Shown: piece after piece, positions 25,866-34,227 of the stretch
Position numbering within the stretch: the stretch's first letter is position 1
Layout: every line of letters begins with the position of its first letter
DNA from: Cupriavidus sp. U2
GTDB taxonomy: Bacteria > Pseudomonadota > Gammaproteobacteria > Burkholderiales > Burkholderiaceae
Assembly: GCF_009663685.2 (NCBI RefSeq)
Contig: NZ_RCOG02000002.1
Location: forward strand, 1 to 64,000
Reading direction: 5' to 3'
DNA length: 64,000 nt
Translations under genes and position numbers: made by a program
Notes under the pieces: model-generated
Seen by the model: the letters and a program-made list of their open reading frames with translations, nothing else
Databases searched by the model: none
What the model was told of the DNA's origin: nothing

Positions 25866-26464
25866 AGTTCGGTCAATCCGCCAGGCGCCCCGCCGCCGGC
25901 ACCGCTGCAACGGGTACGTCCGCAGGCCGCCTTGGCAGGCTGCGCCCGCGCATGCCCGACGCGTGGCGCGAACGCTTCGACACGTTCTGGAACGCCCGCA
26001 ATCCGCGCGAACAGGCCATCCTGGGCGGTGGCGCGGTGGTGCTGGTGCTGGTGTTCGGCTACCTGGTGCTGTGGGAGCCGGCCGCGACCGGCCGCGACCG
26101 GCTGATGCGCAATCTGCCGGCGCAGCGCGCCGACCTGGCCGAAATGGAAACCCTGGCGCAGGAAGCGCGCGGCCTGCAAGCCAGCCCGGCGCCGTCGCTG
26201 CGCGGCGATGCGCTGACCCAGGCGCTGCAGGACAACCTCGGGCAGCATGGTCTGAAGGCCACGCGCCTGGCGGCCACCGGCGACAACGCCGTGCAGGTTC
26301 AGCTGGACAAGGTGGCCTTTGGCTCGGTGGCCAGCTGGCTGCAGGATGTGCGCGCCCAGCAGCGGCTCAAGGTCACGGACGCCCGCATCAGCTATGTCGG
26401 CGCCACGGCGCTGGTCAATGTCACGGCAACGCTGCAAGGCCCCGGTGCCGGTGGCCGCAACTGA
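25862..26464 (+). CDS. gspM: Type II secretion inner-membrane protein GspM
   Basis: A 200-residue bitopic protein: cytoplasmic N-terminus, a membrane helix (AILGGGAVVLVLVFGYLVLW, residues ~47-66) and a periplasmic ferredoxin-like domain (LTQALQDNLGQHGLKATRLA near residue 119). It pairs with GspL in the inner-membrane platform. Its ends overlap gspL by four bases and gspN by one base. Confidence 0.92.
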   Translation: MKFGQSARRPAAGTAATGTSAGRLGRLRPRMPDAWRERFDTFWNARNPREQAILGGGAVVLVLVFGYLVLWEPAATGRDRLMRNLPAQRADLAEMETLAQEARGLQASPAPSLRGDALTQALQDNLGQHGLKATRLAATGDNAVQVQLDKVAFGSVASWLQDVRAQQRLKVTDARISYVGATALVNVTATLQGPGAGGRN

Positions 26465-27270
26465 TGGCGCGGCTCGAGGCCCTGCGCCTGCCCCGTCGGC
26501 GCGTCCGCGCGTCGCGCGGCTCGCAATGGCTGCGCTGGGCGCTGCTGGGCGCGGCAACCGTGGTGGTGACGGTGACGGCTTCGTTGCCCGCCACGTGGAT
26601 GGCCGAACGCATTGCCACGGAAAGCGGACGCCGCGTGCTGCTGGCCGATGCGGCCGGCACGCTGTGGCACGGCAGCGCCACGCTGGCGCTGTCCGCCGGC
26701 GCGGGCAGCCAGACATCGACCGTGCTGCCGGGCCGGCTGACCTGGGACGTGGCGTTCTGGCCATTGCTGACCGGCACGCTGCGCCTGGTGCTGGAACAGG
26801 ACATGACGATGGCCGCGCCGGTAACGGTGACGGTGACGCCCGCTGGCTGGACCGTGCAGTCGGGCGGCATCCGCCTGCCGGCGTCGCTGCTGGAGGGCAT
26901 TGGCGCCCCGTTCAACACGCTGCGGCCGGACGGCACGATGCGGATCGACTGGACGGCGCTGCAGGGCAAGTTTGCCGGCAACCAGAAATTCGGGCATCTG
27001 ACCTTGCAACTGGACCAGATGTCGGCGGCAGTGAGCCGCCTGCGCCCGCTGGGCAGCTATCGCGTGGAAGTCGACCTGGCCGGCGCCGCCGGCCGCCTGC
27101 AATTGAAGACCACGGCCGGACCGCTGCATCTGGAGGGCAGCGGCACGCTCGGCCGGCAGTCCCGCTTCGAAGGTACGGCCCATGCCGACCCCGAGGCGGC
27201 CACCCAGCTGGCGGGCCTGCTGAGCCTGCTGGGACGAACAGAAAACAACGTGACAAGGCTGCGCTTCTGA
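26464..27270 (+). CDS. gspN: Type II secretion protein GspN
   Basis: A 268-residue accessory type II secretion component with one N-terminal membrane helix (LLGAATVVVTVTASLPATWM near residues 23-42) and a periplasmic beta-rich domain (LADAAGTLWHGSATLALSAG near 60). GspN occurs only in some systems and its exact role is unclear. It overlaps gspM by one base and precedes gspD by 25 bases. Confidence 0.88.
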   Translation: MARLEALRLPRRRVRASRGSQWLRWALLGAATVVVTVTASLPATWMAERIATESGRRVLLADAAGTLWHGSATLALSAGAGSQTSTVLPGRLTWDVAFWPLLTGTLRLVLEQDMTMAAPVTVTVTPAGWTVQSGGIRLPASLLEGIGAPFNTLRPDGTMRIDWTALQGKFAGNQKFGHLTLQLDQMSAAVSRLRPLGSYRVEVDLAGAAGRLQLKTTAGPLHLEGSGTLGRQSRFEGTAHADPEAATQLAGLLSLLGRTENNVTRLRF

Positions 27271-27295
27271 TCGCCGAAGCCCGGGCCTGAAACCG

Positions 27296-29734
27296 ATGAT
27301 GACAACGCAAGCACACCACCACCTCGTCCGCACCGTCTGCGCCCGCGCTACCGCGCTGCTGTGCACCCTGTCGCTGCTGTCGCCCGCCATGGCGTGGGCG
27401 CAGCCGCAGCAGCAGGTACCGCAGCCCAATGACATCTCGCCACGCAACCGTGACCAGGTGGTGTTGAACTTCGTCAACGCCGATCTCGAATCGGTGGTGA
27501 AGGCGGTGGGCCAGGCCACGGGCAAGAATTTCGTGATCGACCCGCGCGTGAAGGGCACCGTGAACCTGGTGACCGAGCAGCCGGTGTCGCGGGCCCAGGC
27601 GCTGGAAACGCTGGGGTCGGTCCTGCGCATGCAGGGCTACGCGATGGTGGAATCCAACGGCTTCACGAAGGTGGTGCCCGAGGCCGATGCCAAGCTGCAG
27701 GGGTCGCCGACCGTGATCGGCGCCGGCGTCGGCCGTGGTGACCAGGTGGTGACGCAGGTGTTCCGGCTGAACTACGAGTCGGCCAACAACCTGGTGCCGG
27801 TGCTGCGTCCAATGATCGCACCCAACAACACCATCACCGCCTACCCGGCCAACAACACGCTGGTGATCACCGACTACGCCGACAACCTGCGCCGCCTGGC
27901 CCGCATCATCGCGGCCGTGGATGCGCCGGCATCGGGCGAAGTCGAACTGGTCCCGCTCAAGAACGCCGTGGCCAGCGATGCGGCCGTGGTGCTGCAGAAA
28001 CTGCTCGACCCATCGGCGGCCGGCGGCGCCGGGGGCGGCGCCGCAGCCGGCGATGCGTCGCTGCGCACGACCGTCGTCGCCGAGCCACGTAGCAATTCGC
28101 TGATTATTCGCGCCACCAGCCGCGCCCGTGTGCAGCAGGCGCGCCAGCTGATCGAGAAGATCGACCAGCCCTATGCGCGCCCCGGCAATATCTGGGTGGT
28201 GCCGCTGAAGAATGCCGATGCGGTGAAACTGGCGGCCACGCTGCGCGCCATCGTCGCGGCGGATAGCAGTTTCGCGAGTTCGACGCAGGGCGGTCAGGCC
28301 GGCGGCATCGCCGGCGCCACGGGCGCCACGTCGCAGACCACCTCGCTGCCGCAGGGCGGCCAGTACACCGGCGGCAGCAGCAGCGGCTACAACCGCAGCG
28401 GTTCGGGCTCGTCGGGCTTTGGCAGCTCGGGCGGCGGCTCGAATGCGTTTTCGTCGTCGTTTGCCGTGAACCAGCAGCCCACCACGGGCGGCATCATCCA
28501 GGCCGATCCGTCGACCAATTCGCTGATCATCACGGCCAGCGAACCGGTCTACCGCAACCTGCGCGGCGTGATCGAGGATCTGGACGCGCGCCGCGCGCAG
28601 GTCTACATCGAATCGATGATCGTCGAGGTGACGTCCACGCAGGCCAGCGAACTGGGCATCCAGTGGCAGGGCCTGGTCAACAGCGGCGGCAGCGTCACCG
28701 GCTTTGCCGGCACGAACTTCGGCACGGGCGGCCAGAACATCGTCAACCTGACGGCGGCCGGCGTGCTCTACGGCGAGAACAAGACCGCCGGCCTGGCGGC
28801 GATCCAGCAGCTGCTGCCCACGGCGGGCGGCCTGAACCTGGGCGTCGTGAACAAGGCCCTGGGCCTTGGCGCGCTGCTGCGGGCACTGGGCACCAATGGC
28901 AGCGTGAACCTGCTGTCCACGCCGAACCTGATCACGCTCGAGAACGAAGAGGCCAAGATCCTGATCGGCCAGAACATTCCGATCACGACGGGCTCCTATG
29001 CGCAGACCGGCAGCAGCGCCTCGGTGACGCCGTTCCAGACCTTCGACCGCAAGGACGTCGGTATCACGCTGCGCGTGCGCCCGCAGATCAGCGAGGGCGG
29101 CCTGGTCAAGATGCAGATCTACCAGGAATCGTCGTCGGTGGTGGCCGGCACGCTCGCCAACACCTCGGGCCCGACCACCAACGTCCGCTCGATCGAGACG
29201 AACGTGCTGGTCGATGACGGCCAGATCATCGTGCTGGGCGGCCTGATCGAGGACAACTACGGCGACGGCGTGCAGAAGGTGCCGCTGCTGGGCGACATCC
29301 CCTGGATCGGCTCGCTGTTCCGCTACGAGAACAAGAACCGCGCCAAGACCAACCTGCTGGTGTTCCTGCGTCCCTATGTGATGCGCACGACGGCCGCCAC
29401 GGACCGCCTGACGCAGGACCGCTACGACTACATGCGCACGCAGCAGCAAGGCTTCGTGTCGCCTAACATGATCGTGCATGACGCGGTGACACCGGTGCTG
29501 CCGCCGGCCAACGCGCCGACCACCCCGTTCGTGGATCCGCGCGGCGGCACCCTGCAGCAGGGTCCGCTGCCGCTGGACCAGACGCCCGGCCAGCCGGGTT
29601 CGCAGCCGGTGCCGCAACAGGCGCCGCAACTGCTGCCGCAACAAGCGCCGCAACAGGCGCCCCAGTCCGCGACGCCGCGGCCGCTGTCGTTCAACGACGA
29701 GTCGTTCGCGACGCGTCAGGCCTCGCAGAGTTGA
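27296..29734 (+). CDS. gspD: Type II secretion secretin GspD
   Basis: An 812-residue outer-membrane secretin. It has a signal peptide ending AMAWAQ near residue 34. Domains N0 to N3 follow (VVLNFVNADLESVVKAVGQA near residue 55), with a Gly/Ser-rich insertion in N3 (residues ~350-385), then the secretin core (GQNIPITTGSY near 559, VLGGLIEDNYGDGVQKVPLL near 645). The C-terminus is a Gln/Pro repeat tail (QQAPQ repeats near 770-790). It forms the pore for folded exoproteins. A pilotin gene was not found nearby. The ATG at 27299 is an equally possible start. Confidence 0.96.
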   Translation: MMTTQAHHHLVRTVCARATALLCTLSLLSPAMAWAQPQQQVPQPNDISPRNRDQVVLNFVNADLESVVKAVGQATGKNFVIDPRVKGTVNLVTEQPVSRAQALETLGSVLRMQGYAMVESNGFTKVVPEADAKLQGSPTVIGAGVGRGDQVVTQVFRLNYESANNLVPVLRPMIAPNNTITAYPANNTLVITDYADNLRRLARIIAAVDAPASGEVELVPLKNAVASDAAVVLQKLLDPSAAGGAGGGAAAGDASLRTTVVAEPRSNSLIIRATSRARVQQARQLIEKIDQPYARPGNIWVVPLKNADAVKLAATLRAIVAADSSFASSTQGGQAGGIAGATGATSQTTSLPQGGQYTGGSSSGYNRSGSGSSGFGSSGGGSNAFSSSFAVNQQPTTGGIIQADPSTNSLIITASEPVYRNLRGVIEDLDARRAQVYIESMIVEVTSTQASELGIQWQGLVNSGGSVTGFAGTNFGTGGQNIVNLTAAGVLYGENKTAGLAAIQQLLPTAGGLNLGVVNKALGLGALLRALGTNGSVNLLSTPNLITLENEEAKILIGQNIPITTGSYAQTGSSASVTPFQTFDRKDVGITLRVRPQISEGGLVKMQIYQESSSVVAGTLANTSGPTTNVRSIETNVLVDDGQIIVLGGLIEDNYGDGVQKVPLLGDIPWIGSLFRYENKNRAKTNLLVFLRPYVMRTTAATDRLTQDRYDYMRTQQQGFVSPNMIVHDAVTPVLPPANAPTTPFVDPRGGTLQQGPLPLDQTPGQPGSQPVPQQAPQLLPQQAPQQAPQSATPRPLSFNDESFATRQASQS

Positions 29735-29745
29735 GCATCATCGAC

Positions 29746-31284
29746 ATGGCCACCGAAACACTCGCCACCGCCGCCGGAGCCGAAGCGCCTCTGGAGCCGC
29801 CGTCGCCGATGGCGGCGCGGCTCGTGCCGTATTCGTTCTCGCGCGAGGCGCCGCTGCTGATTGCGCACCAGCGCCCGGACGGGCTCGAAGTCTGGGTCAG
29901 CCGCCAGACATCGCCAGCCGCGCTGGCCGAAGTGGCGCGCGTGCATGGCGCGCTGCACCTGCGCGTGCTGGAGCCGGCGGCGCTGGACGCGGCGATGTCG
30001 GATGCCTACAACCGCCAGGATGGCTCGGCCGCGCAGGTGGTGGGCGAGGTCGAGGGCGAGGTGGACCTGTCGCGCCTGATGCAGGACATTCCCGCCGTCG
30101 AAGACCTGCTGGAATCCGAGGACGACGCGCCGATCATCCGCATGATCAACGCGCTGCTGACCCAGGCCGCGCGCGAACAGGCATCGGATATCCACATCGA
30201 GCCGTTCGAGTCGGCGTCGGTGGTGCGCTTCCGTGTGGACGGCACGCTGCGCGACGTGGTGCGGCCCAAGAAGGCGCTGCACGGCGCGCTGATCTCGCGG
30301 ATCAAGATCATGGCGCAGCTGGACATTGCCGAGAAACGCCTGCCACAGGACGGCCGCATCACGCTGCGCGTGGGCGGGCGCCCGGTGGATGTGCGGGTCT
30401 CGACGCTGCCCACCGGCCACGGCGAGCGCGCCGTGCTGCGTCTGCTGGACAAGGAAGCCGGCCGGCTGGACCTGGCCCGGCTGGGCATGGCACCCGAAAC
30501 GCTGGCCGGTTTCGACCACCTGGTACGCCAGCCCCACGGCATCGTGCTGGTGACCGGGCCGACCGGCTCCGGCAAGACCACCACGCTCTACGCGGCGCTG
30601 TCGCGGCTCGATTCGCACACGACCAACATCATGACCGTGGAAGATCCGATCGAGTACGACCTCGACGGCATCGGCCAGACGCAGGTCAACCCGCGTATCG
30701 ACATGACGTTCGGCAAGGCGCTGCGCGCCATCCTGCGCCAGGACCCGGACGTGGTGATGATCGGTGAAATCCGCGACCTGGAGACCGCGCAGATCGCGGT
30801 GCAGGCATCGCTGACCGGCCACCTGGTGCTGGCCACGCTGCACACCAACGATTCGGCATCGGCCGTCACGCGGCTGGTGGACATGGGCATCGAGCCGTTC
30901 CTGCTGTCGTCGTCGCTGCTTGGCGTGCTGGCGCAGCGGCTGGTACGGCGCCTGTGCCCGCACTGCAAGCGCGAGGAAGTGATCGAGGTCAAGGCGACGG
31001 AGTCGGAAGCCCTGCACGCGCAGGGCAAGCCGCTGCAGCGCGTGTGGCACGCGGTGGGCTGCGACAAGTGCGGCCATTCGGGCTACCAGGGCCGGATGGG
31101 CGTCTACGAGCTGCTGACCGTCGACAACGAGATCCAGACCATGATCCATCGCCAGCAGCCGGAATCCGAGATCAAGCAGGTGGCGCTGTCCAAGGGCATG
31201 CACACGATGCGCGGCGATGCGCAACGCTGGATCGACAGCGGCGCCACCTCGCTGGAAGAGGTGCTGCGCGTGACGCGCGAATAA
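29746..31284 (+). CDS. gspE: Type II secretion ATPase GspE
   Basis: A 512-residue cytoplasmic ATPase powering the pseudopilus. Motifs are Walker A GPTGSGKTTTLY near residue 270, the Asp box MTVEDPIEYD near 297, Walker B region VVMIGEIRDLETA near 337, the His box LATLHTNDSASA and a zinc-binding tetracysteine (CPHCKREE and CDKCGHSGY). Two starts are possible: TTG at 29731, overlapping the gspD stop, or the ATG at 29746 used here. Neither has a clear Shine-Dalgarno, consistent with coupling to gspD. Confidence 0.95.
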   Translation: MATETLATAAGAEAPLEPPSPMAARLVPYSFSREAPLLIAHQRPDGLEVWVSRQTSPAALAEVARVHGALHLRVLEPAALDAAMSDAYNRQDGSAAQVVGEVEGEVDLSRLMQDIPAVEDLLESEDDAPIIRMINALLTQAAREQASDIHIEPFESASVVRFRVDGTLRDVVRPKKALHGALISRIKIMAQLDIAEKRLPQDGRITLRVGGRPVDVRVSTLPTGHGERAVLRLLDKEAGRLDLARLGMAPETLAGFDHLVRQPHGIVLVTGPTGSGKTTTLYAALSRLDSHTTNIMTVEDPIEYDLDGIGQTQVNPRIDMTFGKALRAILRQDPDVVMIGEIRDLETAQIAVQASLTGHLVLATLHTNDSASAVTRLVDMGIEPFLLSSSLLGVLAQRLVRRLCPHCKREEVIEVKATESEALHAQGKPLQRVWHAVGCDKCGHSGYQGRMGVYELLTVDNEIQTMIHRQQPESEIKQVALSKGMHTMRGDAQRWIDSGATSLEEVLRVTRE

Positions 31285-31299
31285 GCCGGGGACCGCAGC

Positions 31300-32517
31300 A
31301 TGCCCGCCTATCGCTACGAAGCTGCCGATGCCTCCGGCCGAGCCGACCGGGGCGTCGTCGAGGCCGACAGTCCCAAGCAGGCGCGCGCCCAGTTGCGTGC
31401 GCGCGGCCTGACGCCGCTTACCGTCGATCCGCTGGCCGGTGCCGGCCTGGCCCAGCGCAGCAGCAGTACCCTTTTTGTGCGGCGACTGTCGACGCAGGAG
31501 CAGGCGCTGTTCACCCGCCAGCTGGCCAGCCTGATCGTGTCGGGCCTGCCGCTCGACGAAGCGTTGGGCGCGCTGGCTGACCAGGCCGAGCGCCAGTATG
31601 TGCACGAACTGCTGGCTGGCATCCGGGCCGAGGTCATGGGCGGCAGTTCGCTGTCCGTGGCGCTGGCCCAGCATCCCAAGGACTTTCCGGACATCTATCG
31701 GGCGCTGGTGTCGGCGGGCGAGCACTCGGGCCATCTGGGCGTGGTGCTGGAGCGGCTGGCCACCTATATCGAGACGCGCAATCAGCTGACGTCGAAGATC
31801 CGCCTGGCGTTCACCTATCCGGCCATCGTCACGTTCGTGGCGTTTGCCATCGTGATCTTCCTGCTGTCGTACGTGGTGCCGCAGGTGGTCAGCGTGTTCG
31901 CCAACACCAAGCAGAAGCTGCCCATGCTGACCATCATCATGCTGTGGCTGTCCGATTTCGTGCGCAACTCGTGGTGGGCCGCGGTGGCCGTGATCGCGGT
32001 GATTTCGGCGATCATCCGCAGCCTGCTGAAGCAGCCCGACATCAAGCTGTCGTGGCATCGCTGGCTGCTGACCGCGCCGCTGGTGGGCAAGCTGATTCGC
32101 GGCTACAACACCGCGCGCTTTGCCAGCACGCTGGCCATCCTGGTGTCGGCCGGGGTGCCGATCCTGCGCAGCCTGCAGGCGGCAGGCGAAACGCTGACGA
32201 ACGTGGCGCTCAAGAACAACGTCGACGACGCCACCACGCGCGTGCGCGAAGGCGCGTCGCTGGCCCGCGCGCTGGCCGCGCAGAACCAGTTTCCGCCGGT
32301 GCTGGTGCACCTGATCCGATCCGGTGAAGCCACGGGCAACCTGCCCATCATGCTGGAGCGCGCCGCCACCGGCGAAGGGCAGGAACTGGAGCGCCGCACG
32401 CTGTTCCTGACCAGCCTGCTGGAGCCGCTGCTGATCCTGACGATGGGGGTTGTGGTGCTGCTCATCGTGCTGGCGGTGCTGATGCCGATCATCGAGATCA
32501 ATCAGCTGGTGCGGTAA
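31300..32517 (+). CDS. gspF: Type II secretion inner-membrane platform protein GspF
   Basis: A 405-residue polytopic protein with two repeated cytoplasmic GspF domains (FTRQLASLIVSGLPLDEALG near residue 69; FASTLAILVSAGVPILRSLQ near 271) and three membrane helices (about 170-190, 220-240, 375-395). It transmits GspE motion to the pseudopilus. It follows gspE by 15 bases and ends the operon, converging on the NYN-domain gene 43 bases away. Confidence 0.95.
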   Translation: MPAYRYEAADASGRADRGVVEADSPKQARAQLRARGLTPLTVDPLAGAGLAQRSSSTLFVRRLSTQEQALFTRQLASLIVSGLPLDEALGALADQAERQYVHELLAGIRAEVMGGSSLSVALAQHPKDFPDIYRALVSAGEHSGHLGVVLERLATYIETRNQLTSKIRLAFTYPAIVTFVAFAIVIFLLSYVVPQVVSVFANTKQKLPMLTIIMLWLSDFVRNSWWAAVAVIAVISAIIRSLLKQPDIKLSWHRWLLTAPLVGKLIRGYNTARFASTLAILVSAGVPILRSLQAAGETLTNVALKNNVDDATTRVREGASLARALAAQNQFPPVLVHLIRSGEATGNLPIMLERAATGEGQELERRTLFLTSLLEPLLILTMGVVVLLIVLAVLMPIIEINQLVR

Positions 32518-32560
32518 AGCGGTAGCCGCTCACGCGCCTGGCCTGCGGACCAGCTAACGC

Positions 32561-33904
32561 TTATTCCGCAGCCTTGGCCGCCTTCTTCGCCGGCGCACGC
32601 TTGCGCGGGGCGGCCTTCTTTGCGGCGGGCTTCCGCTTGGCAGGTGCCTTGGCCTCCGTATCGGCTTCGGGCGATGATGCCTCGGCGACATCGGCGACAG
32701 CTTCGGCCGATGCCGCCGGCACTGCCTCGGTCACCTGCGCCGCCAGGACCGTCGTCCCCGGTGCGGCGAATACCGACTGATCGATCGGCCATGGCGTTTC
32801 GCTGAGCGTCACGTCCGGACGCCGGGAACGCCTGCCGCGCGGTGCCGGCACCTCATCGGCGGCTTCCACGGTCTCCGGGATCAGCGTCGAAGCCGAGCCG
32901 GCTGCCTCGTCGTCTGCCGACAGCGCAGGCGCGGGTTCGGGAATGGCTTCCATGTCCACCACCGGCGCGGGCGTTTCCACCGGGGGCACCGGCTGCGCCA
33001 CGGTCTGCGTGGGAATGGGTGCGGGCGCCGGCTTCACCGGAGCCGGGCGCTGGGCCTGGGATTGCGGCTGCGCCTGCTGCGGCTGGCCACCCTGCTGGGC
33101 CTGACCGCCCTGCTGGCCGCCTTGGCCGCCCTCGCCCTTGCCGCGCTTCTTCAGCCGCACCCAGATCGTCTTGTTGTTGCCGCCGTTGCGGGCTTCCACT
33201 TCGAACAGGTTGGTGGCGGCAACCAGCTCCGACAGCTTGCCGTAGCCGTAGTTGCGTGAATCGAATTCGGGGGCCTGCTTGGCGATGTAGTTGCCGATGC
33301 CGCCGAGCGTGGACCAGCCGTCCTCGTCCGATACGGCCTGCGAGGCGCTCTGCAGCAGTCGCACCAGGCGCGAGTCCTGCCGCAACTCCTGCGAACTGCG
33401 GCGGCGCGTCGGTGCCGTGCCGGTGTCGGTGTCGGCATCGGCGTCCGTGTCGGCATCGCCGCGCAGCACATCCGCGTAGATGAACTTGTCGCAGGCGGTA
33501 ACAAACGGCTTGGGCGTCTTGCGCTCGCCGAAGCCGTAGACGGTCAGGCCCTGCTCGCGGATGCGCGACGCCAGGCGGGTGAAGTCGCTGTCGCTCGACA
33601 CGATGCAGAACCCATCGAAGCGGCCCGTGTAGAGCAGGTCCATGGCGTCGATGATCATGGCGCTGTCGGTGGCGTTCTTGCCCACCGTGTAGCGGAACTG
33701 CTGGATCGGCTGGATCGAATGGGCCAGCAGGCGGTCCTTCCAGCCCGACAGGTTCGGGCGCGTCCAGTCGCCATAGATGCGCTTGACGGCGGCCACGCCG
33801 TACTTGGCCACTTCGGCCAGCAGGCCTTCGACGATGGCGGGCGCCGCGTTGTCGGCGTCGATCAGCACGGCCAGGGTAGCGCCCTGGCGGGGAGAATTGG
33901 TCAT
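32561..33904 (-). CDS. NYN-domain RNase-like protein with OST-HTH and lysine/alanine-rich tail
   Basis: A 447-residue protein in three parts. Residues 1-145 are a LabA/PIN-like NYN nuclease domain with acidic residues in LAVLIDADNAAP, KNATDSAMIIDAMDLL and CIVSSDSDFTRLASRI, expected to chelate a metal. Residues ~165-260 are an OST-HTH/LOTUS module (RLVRLLQSASQAVSDEDGWS ... LFEVEARNGGNNKTIWVRLK), a likely RNA-binding fold. Then comes a Gln/Pro/Ala-rich linker and a histone-H1-like tail of PAKK/KKAA repeats (last 35 residues). A short Asp/Thr repeat separates the first two domains. It probably binds or cuts RNA; its target is unknown. It stands alone, convergent with gspF. Confidence 0.82.
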   Translation of the reverse strand: MTNSPRQGATLAVLIDADNAAPAIVEGLLAEVAKYGVAAVKRIYGDWTRPNLSGWKDRLLAHSIQPIQQFRYTVGKNATDSAMIIDAMDLLYTGRFDGFCIVSSDSDFTRLASRIREQGLTVYGFGERKTPKPFVTACDKFIYADVLRGDADTDADADTDTGTAPTRRRSSQELRQDSRLVRLLQSASQAVSDEDGWSTLGGIGNYIAKQAPEFDSRNYGYGKLSELVAATNLFEVEARNGGNNKTIWVRLKKRGKGEGGQGGQQGGQAQQGGQPQQAQPQSQAQRPAPVKPAPAPIPTQTVAQPVPPVETPAPVVDMEAIPEPAPALSADDEAAGSASTLIPETVEAADEVPAPRGRRSRRPDVTLSETPWPIDQSVFAAPGTTVLAAQVTEAVPAASAEAVADVAEASSPEADTEAKAPAKRKPAAKKAAPRKRAPAKKAAKAAE

Positions 33905-34227
33905 GTTCGGTTCTTCTGGATGGGGCCGGGTTGCACCATGGCGGCGCCCCCCGCGTGTGGCGCGCGGACATCATCGATCTCACGCGCGCGCCATTTGGAT
34001 GCACCGCAGTGTACACGTGCAGCATAGGCGTATACGGGAAAGCACGGGGGTGTCTGGCGCGTTTTATGCTGCATCGCACGGTACCGCGGCCTGCACGCCG
34101 GTGCTACCATGCCGCGCAGAGACACGGCCGCCCGACGCCTCCACAAGAGACCACGGACGGCTGCCCATCAATGATGTGTCGGTGATCCCGACAGCATGCC
34201 CCACGCAGGGCCGAAAGAGGAGCACAT
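33905..34227. other. Divergent intergenic region between the NYN gene and the indolepyruvate oxidoreductase
   Basis: 323 bases with no credible gene. It contains the palindrome CGTATACG (34029-34036) and, shortly before it, GTGTACAC (34010-34017). The same CGTATACG octamer recurs in two other gaps of this window. The right end carries the AGAGGAGC ribosome binding site of the large oxidoreductase gene. No clear promoter was identified. Confidence 0.5.

Noticed and set aside
23337..32310. Three long minus-strand frames (857, 913 and 864 codons) opposite the gsp genes
   Set aside because: Their translations mirror GspK/L, GspD and GspE/F and show only the composition expected from antisense of GC-rich codons.
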